From Stramonita haemastoma (Eukaryota > Mollusca > Gastropoda > Neogastropoda > Muricidae), in contig CM060329.1 in assembly GCA_030674155.1 (NCBI GenBank), positions 29,119,504 through 29,132,003 on the forward strand: a stretch of 12,500 bases of DNA, written 5' to 3'. The notes under the pieces are model-generated. The model searched no databases. It was not told the DNA's origin and saw only the letters and a list, made by a program, of their open reading frames with translations. The position numbers and the translations under genes are program-made. The first letter of the stretch is position 1. Each line of letters opens with the position of its first letter. This document shows positions 6,999 to 12,500 of this stretch, piece by piece.

Positions 6999-7332
6999 GC
7001 AGACTTAAACCCACAGAAAAGTCTCAAACTGTGGAAATAAAAAGATAAAAACAAAACCAAACAAAGTGTTTAAAAGATTGCACTATAACCAAACTGAATC
7101 CTAACGGTCAGTGCATGTACAGGAAAAAAAAAAGAAATTAACACACACACACACACACGGGTAGATTCTTCACCTAATAAGAAGATCAACTGGAAGAGAT
7201 AATGACATAGTGAGGATCACGATCCACAAGATAATGATGATCATGCATGCTGAGGTCCCGATCATACGAAATGCATATTAAGTTATTTGACGGTTTACAG
7301 GGCACTGAGGAGTTGCAAGAGGAACAGGTGAA
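6999..7332. other. Spacer with short (AC)9; no gene
   Basis: A-rich unique sequence (6999-7140), (AC)9 at 7141-7158, then about 170 bases of unique sequence. The 16 bases at 7197-7212 (AGATAATGACATAGTG) recur exactly at 8130-8145. Palindromic bits such as GGATC..GATCC occur near 7214-7225. No gene is supported. Confidence 0.5.
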
Positions 7333-7339
7333 GTGTGTG

Positions 7340-7409
<70 letters not shown>

Positions 7410-7410
7410 T

Positions 7411-7453
<43 letters not shown>

Positions 7454-7517
7454 TGTTGTGTGTGTTGTGTGTGTGTATGTGTGTGTGTGTTGTGTGTGTT
7501 GTGTGTGTATGTGTGTT
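7333..7517. repeat. (GT)n microsatellite, imperfect
   Basis: Long GT runs with G or T phase shifts (near 7409, 7452-7465 and 7490-7500). The run 7341-7408 is pure. It lies in inverse-complement orientation to the (AC)n array at 7803-7918, about 290 bases away. Confidence 0.96.
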
Positions 7518-7552
7518 GAATGTAGTGGTGCATGCATGTGTGAAAGAAAAAA

Positions 7553-7726
<174 letters not shown>

Positions 7727-7802
7727 GAAACAGGGGTAGGGGAGAGGATTTATGGAGGAGAGACAGTAAAGAAGAACCTAGCAGAATTCATGACAAGTTA
7801 CA

Positions 7803-7849
7803 AACACACACACACACAACACACACACACTACACACACACACACACAC

Positions 7850-7918
<69 letters not shown>
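7803..7918. repeat. (AC)n microsatellite
   Basis: AC repeats with three phase shifts in the first half (about 7819, 7831 and 7850) and a pure run of about 65 bases in the second half. It is complementary to the GT array at 7333-7517. Confidence 0.96.
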
Positions 7919-7919
<1 letters not shown>

Positions 7920-7975
7920 ATCTCAGAGACTAATATGAAAACGTACACGTATGTACCAATATAAAGACACATTTT

Positions 7976-8104
7976 ACCACCACCACCACCACCACCACCA
8001 CCATCACCACCACTACCACACAACCATCACCACCACTACCACCACCATCACCACACCCACCACCTACCACCACCACACACCACCATCACACCCCCACCAC
8101 CACC
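7976..8104. repeat. (CCA)n array with CAT and CTA variants
   Basis: CCA triplets interrupted by ATC, ACA and TAC variants. Less pure than the array at 5563. A His/Thr-rich open frame through it is only the repeat translated. Confidence 0.92.
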
Positions 8105-8806
<702 letters not shown>

Positions 8807-8915
8807 GTGTAAGCTGTCGTGATGTGGGTCTGAAGCCTCAGATAAGCACAGATAATCCGATCAGTCTTCTTCTGCTCTGTGTCAGCAGTCTGAGCTCTGG
8901 ACAGAGACAGAGGCT
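8807..8915. other. Short unique spacer
   Basis: About 110 bases of mixed sequence between the purine-rich tract and the AAC/AAT array. An open frame crosses it but continues as Gln then Ile repeats. Nothing is recognised. Confidence 0.4.
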
Positions 8916-8981
8916 ACAACAACAAGAACAAGAACAAGAACAAGAACAAGAACAACAACAACAACAACAACAACTAACAAC

Positions 8982-9053
<72 letters not shown>

Positions 9054-9265
9054 TAATAATGATGATGATGATGATGATGATGATGAGATGATAATGATGA
9101 TGATAATAATAATAATAATAACAATAACAACAACAACAAATAATAAAATAATGATCATCATAATAATAATAATTTAAAAAAAAAAAAAAAAAAAATAAGG
9201 ATGATGATGATGATGAGGAGGAGACGACAACAACAACGACGACGACAACAACAACAATAATAAAA
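8916..9265. repeat. Triplet complex: AACAAG, AAC, AAT, ATG, A run, GATGAG, ACGAC
   Basis: Hexamers AACAAG (about 8920-8955), AAC (8955-8982), AAT (8983-9059), GAT/ATG (9058-9085) and mixed AAT/AAC lead to a 20-base A run (9176-9195). GATGATGAGGAG and ACAACGACGAC units then run to 9265. Adjacent blocks differ by one base per triplet, suggesting stepwise mutation and re-expansion. Confidence 0.93.
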
Positions 9266-9285
9266 AAGATAATAATAGTACTAGA

Positions 9286-9308
9286 GGTGTGTGTGTGTGT
9301 GTGTGTGT

Positions 9309-9348
<40 letters not shown>

Positions 9349-9476
9349 GTGTGTTGTGTGTGAGTGTGTGTGTGCGTGCGTGCGTGCTGCATGCGTGTGT
9401 ATACGTGTGGTGTATGTGTGTGTGCGTGCGTGCTCGTGCGCGTGCGTGTGTGTATGTGTGTGTGTTGTGTTTGTGT
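9286..9476. repeat. (GT)n with GTGC and GTAT variants
   Basis: Pure GT runs at 9286-9308 and 9311-9345, then degenerate GTGTGC, GCGTGC and GTATAC variants to about 9476. Strong purine/pyrimidine alternation, including CG-containing steps near 9374-9390 and 9425-9446, makes it Z-DNA-prone. Confidence 0.93.
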
Positions 9477-10138
9477 TTTTTAAGTCTCATAACAAACTGT
9501 GGCATTAGACCAACGAAAGAACAAAAATTGCATGGGAGGGGGAAGGGGAGGGTGGTTTGGATCGGGGTTTGGGGTTAGAAACACACACTTTTAATACCGG
9601 TGAACAAGTAATTGAAAATCAGCTTACTTATCTACACTGAAAGCTAGAATATACAACTCTTGAATAATACTTGGGCACAAAAAACAACAACACATGTCTA
9701 ATAAGATCTAACAAATGAACAATAAAAAGCATATTCTAACAATAATCAACAAAAGGAAATACATTCCACGAAAAGAGAATGCTTTTAAAGTCCATACTAA
9801 TCATACTAAAGAACCAACTAGACTATGCAATGACCACTTGAACTAATAACCGCTAGAATAAAGGGTCACTAAAGATTGCGGATGATGATAATAAGGTAAA
9901 GAACAGGAGTGTTATCTTTCAGCATCTGGCATATTAATATACAATTAACAATTTTGCTCTGACCACATGTGCAAAAAACATGCCCAACATACTGAATCTT
10001 AAAACAGTTCAATTTCCATCTGCGGGCCAGAGAAACAATTTTTTTTTTGGCGGTGACAATCAGTTCCTTGTTTTTCAGCACAGGACTCAGGTTGTACTAT
10101 TTCTTGATATACATCTAGACAACCCTTTTGGGCTGTCT
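9477..10138. other. About 660 bp of AT-rich unique sequence, no gene found
   Basis: The longest stretch here with little simple repeat. It is A/T-rich with frequent stops in all frames. The longest frame wholly inside it is a 70-codon minus-strand frame at 9869-10081, with no recognisable domain. No SINE boxes or RNA genes were seen. It may be intergenic, intronic or an old unrecognised repeat. Confidence 0.5.
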
Positions 10139-10157
10139 CGTCTGTCTGTCTGTCTGT

Positions 10158-10206
<49 letters not shown>

Positions 10207-10263
10207 TCTCTCTCTCTCTCTCTCCTCGCTGTGGCGCGCGCGCGCGCGCGCGCGCGCGCGAGT

Positions 10264-10325
<62 letters not shown>
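10139..10325. repeat. (TCTG)n, (TC)n, (CG)n, (GT)n composite array
   Basis: About 16 GTCT units (10139-10206, one single-base shift), (TC)n to about 10225, a pure GC dinucleotide run (10234-10260) and (GT)n (10264-10324). The CG run is rare in animal DNA. It is joined to the GT run by only a few bases. Confidence 0.95.
10234..10324. other. Z-DNA-prone (CG)n-(GT)n tract
   Basis: 27 bases of perfectly alternating G and C are followed, after a three-base break, by about 60 bases of alternating GT. Both are established Z-DNA-forming sequences, CG the strongest of all. Whether it forms in vivo cannot be told from sequence. Confidence 0.7.
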
Positions 10326-10327
<2 letters not shown>

Positions 10328-10399
10328 GAAGGGTGGTTGTGCATAGACAGTTAAACGCGCATTATCACATACATGGACCTATGCACGAGTACGCGTTTG

Positions 10400-10473
10400 C
10401 TCTCTCTCTCTCTCTGTCTCTCTCTCTCTTCTCTCTCTCTCTCGCAAGACAGACAGACAGACAGACAGACAGA

Positions 10474-10518
<45 letters not shown>

Positions 10519-10662
10519 CTCTCTCTCTCTCTCTCTCCTCTCTCTCCTCTCACACACACACAACACACACACACAAACACTGACACACACACACAACACT
10601 GACACACACACACACACCCCCCCCCCAAACACACACACAACACACACACACACACACACACA

Positions 10663-10731
<69 letters not shown>

Positions 10732-10757
10732 CACACACCACACACACACACACACAC
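10400..10757. repeat. (CT)n, (ACAG)n, (AC)n, (CT)n, (AC)n composite array
   Basis: In order: (CT)n 10400-10442, (ACAG)n 10448-10474, (AC)n 10475-10511, (CT)n 10517-10550, then AC-rich repeats to 10757 with TGAC inserts near 10580-10605 and a C run (10617-10626). The TGACACAC unit occurs twice in the degenerate part. It is complementary in content to the GTCT and GT arrays at 10139-10325. Confidence 0.95.
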
Positions 10758-10974
10758 TTACCTAGTAAGATCCGTAAAACATCCCTCAGTGACACAACAC
10801 ACACACACACACACACACTCATCCACGAGTAACCACCAGCGAAAACAGAATCACTGCAGCGACACTTGCATGACACACCTCCCTCCGTTCCTAGCACCAC
10901 CAACCACCCAGAAGAAAAGAAACGCTGTCACAGTTTTTCAAAATTTGCCGGCATTTATTGTAAGAAAACAGCCT
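10758..10974. other. Spacer with a short AC run
   Basis: Unique sequence around (AC)n at about 10797-10818. No gene, SINE head or RNA gene is visible. Confidence 0.5.
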
Positions 10975-11005
10975 GCAAACAAAACACCAGGTGTAACTTT
11001 CAGAG

Positions 11006-11081
<76 letters not shown>

Positions 11082-11142
11082 AGGAGAGAGAAGAGAGAGA
11101 GAGCAAACAAAATACCAGGTGTAAGTCTACAGAGAAGAAGAG

Positions 11143-11213
<71 letters not shown>

Positions 11214-11230
11214 ACAAAACCCACCATACC
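10975..11230 (+). repeat. Tandem duplication of a GA array together with its unique flank
   Basis: A unique leader, 'GCAAACAAAACACCAGGTGT' plus AA, followed by a GA array forms unit 1 (10975-11102). The same leader with one mismatch in 22 starts unit 2 at 11103, followed by another GA array. At 11212 a third leader-like sequence, GCACAAAACCCACCA, follows, but it is only weakly similar. The leader period is 128 bases. The leader copies show the duplication included non-repetitive DNA and is not ordinary slippage of GA. Confidence 0.88.
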
Positions 11231-11546
11231 TAAGAAAAAAAAATCTGGTTAAAGACCCCACTGCTACTACGATCAACACCAAGACACTGTGTTTGCTGGC
11301 GCTACTAGATCTATACCAGGCTTTAGGTGGTAGAATCTGCGAAGGAAACGAAACTCCCCTTTTGTGTAAACTTGGTGTGGGGTGTTGGGGGGTTGACGGG
11401 GCGGAACCGAACGTTTGTTCCTTGAAAAAAAACTTTGGTCAACAGCAGTTGTATGCACACACACACACACACCACCTCGCTGGCTGAGGAAGACACTCGT
11501 GTACATTCCATGGCATGAACATGAACATGTTTACATTAGTTATTGA
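11231..11546. other. About 315 bp unique sequence, no gene assigned
   Basis: Mixed sequence with a short AC run at 11455-11472. Open frames of 62-77 codons exist on both strands, none with recognisable motifs. No SINE boxes or RNA gene were identified. Confidence 0.45.
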
Positions 11547-11632
11547 TTTGGGGGTGTGGGTGGGGGGTGGGGGTGGTTGGGGGTAGGGGTTGGTGATGAT
11601 GGTGGTGGTGGTGATGATGGTGGTGGTGGTAC
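11547..11632 (+). repeat. G-rich tract and (GGT/GAT)n
   Basis: Runs of three to six G separated by T (11549-11590) can form G-quadruplexes. GATGATGGTGGTGG triplets follow to 11630. Confidence 0.8.
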
Positions 11633-11757
11633 TATCTTCAGTGGTATTGCACCTGCCAGAATTATGCCTCTGTATGAGGTAATAAAGTTGTCTCGAATTT
11701 GGAATCTAATACGTCGTGGATATGTTACTTAATTATGATATAGGAGACATAGACTCA

Positions 11758-12187
11758 GGGGGCAGGATAGCCTGGTGGTTAGAGTGTTGCTCTCACGAAA
11801 TGACAGGCCAGGTTCATAGCTACTATTGAAGCTAGGACCCGGGGAGGGGATTTTTTCCCTTAGAGTTAACATCAGTGCCACTTACCTCCCCCTCTCTCAC
11901 ACCCCCCCCTCCCCGCCCCAACACATACACAGTCCTTCGGATGAGACTATACAATGAGGTCCCCTGTGTGTGCAACACGTTAAAAACCCGTTCCGTCTTT
12001 TTTGTGTCCATGGGAACGGATGACAAAACTGACCAAACAGCATGTCCAACAGAGTCGTGCGTAGACAACATCCCCCGAAGTTGGAATGCAGCTATCTTAA
12101 TTAATGGTGGGTAAACGGTCACATACATTAAAATCTCACCATTGGTGAACCTCAGGGCTCTAGCTGAGGAAACGAAAAAAAAAAAAA
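11758..12187 (+). mobile_element. SINE family C2, near full-length copy
   Basis: The head carries A box TAGCCTGGTGG (11768-11778). The B box is degraded (GGTTCATAGC, 11811-11820), with extra sequence nearby that is absent from C1. The body matches C1 from 'CCCTTAGAGTTAACATCAGTG' through the core (11935-11972, 'TTCGGATGAGACTATA') and 'GGAACGGATGACAAAACTGA'. From about 12060 it departs completely from C1. 'GAAGTTGGAATGCAGC' leads to two hairpins (TCACC-ATT-GGTGA at 12136-12148 and CCTCAG..CTGAGG at 12150-12169) and a 13-base A run (12175-12187). I recall related 3' ends in gastropod SINEs. No target-site duplication was seen, and the damaged B box suggests an old copy. Confidence 0.87.
12136..12169 (+). 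other. Twin hairpins at the SINE C2 3' end
   Basis: TCACC (12136-12140) pairs with GGTGA (12144-12148) around ATT. CCTCAG (12150-12155) pairs with CTGAGG (12164-12169) around eight bases. They directly precede the A tail. The layout parallels family A (1147-1192), although the sequences are unrelated. Confidence 0.65.
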
Positions 12188-12322
12188 CGACCCTGAAGAT
12201 ATGTTGCCTGATAGGGAAGTGTACAGACGGCACAGTTACAGGCGGTAGCCTATATGCATACTGCAGGCTTTATTTCCTCGTTTTCGTCTCAGGTACGGCG
12301 AACCAGCCCACACACCGACCCC
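12188..12322. other. Short unique spacer
   Basis: Mixed sequence between the C2 A tail and the terminal array. Nothing is recognised. Confidence 0.4.
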
Positions 12323-12358
<36 letters not shown>

Positions 12359-12500
12359 CAGATGGACAGACAAGCAGACATATATCTACATACATACATA
12401 CTAAACAACTACATACTACATACATACATACTACAGACAGACAGACAGACAGACAGCGACAACGATAGACAAACAGTGTGGTGGACGGAAAGACAGACAG
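12323..12500. repeat. (AGAC)n and (TACA)n array, running off the window
   Basis: (AGAC)n at 12323-12356, AGAC/AGCA variants to 12380, (TACA)n-type units (about 12386-12432), then (ACAG)n again to the right edge. The array is open at the window end, so its full length is unknown. Confidence 0.93.

Overview
This is eukaryotic, non-coding DNA. It most likely comes from a gastropod mollusc, possibly a caenogastropod. That placement rests on several tRNA-headed SINE families that I recall as common in gastropod genomes, together with very dense (GA)n, (AC)n and (GACA)n microsatellites. No species can be named. I found no convincing protein-coding exon, no functional tRNA or rRNA gene and no prokaryotic feature. 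The long open frames are translations of simple repeats or of SINE sequence.

By my count about one third of the window is simple repeat and about one fifth is recognisable SINE. Family labels A to D are used only in this annotation. Positions 1-585 hold a truncated minus-strand family C piece, an internal fragment of family D, and a longer minus-strand family D copy. The D copy joins a tRNA-like A box directly to a 5S-rRNA-like promoter region. A full-length family A SINE (816-1245) and about 700 bp of plain sequence follow. Next comes a composite CTG/CTA trinucleotide array (2036-2323). A complete family B SINE (2436-2736) has a perfect 13-bp target-site duplication. A full-length family C1 SINE (2849-3210) ends in (AATG)7.

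From 3709 to about 4580 the sequence is GA, GACA and AC microsatellite with one small possible retroelement tail. A 3'-truncated family A SINE (4952-5155) runs into a GAA-rich purine tract, followed by a CCA array and a minus-strand family C1 SINE (5705-6028). From 6290 to 9476 the window is almost all G-rich sequence and GT, GA, AC, GACA, CCA and AAT arrays. A quiet AT-rich stretch (9477-10138) precedes a CT/CG/GT/AC complex (10139-10818) and a tandemly duplicated GA array with its unique flank (10975-11230). A family C2 SINE (11758-12187) and an (AGAC)n array that runs off the right edge close the window.

The SINEs tell one connected story. Families A and C share a central core, 'TTYGGATGAGAC..TAAACCGAGG'. 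C1 and C2 share head and core but have unrelated 3' ends. Families A, B and C2 each end with one or two short hairpins just before the tail, as expected if different LINE reverse transcriptases recognise them. The most unusual item is the tRNA/5S composite head of family D.
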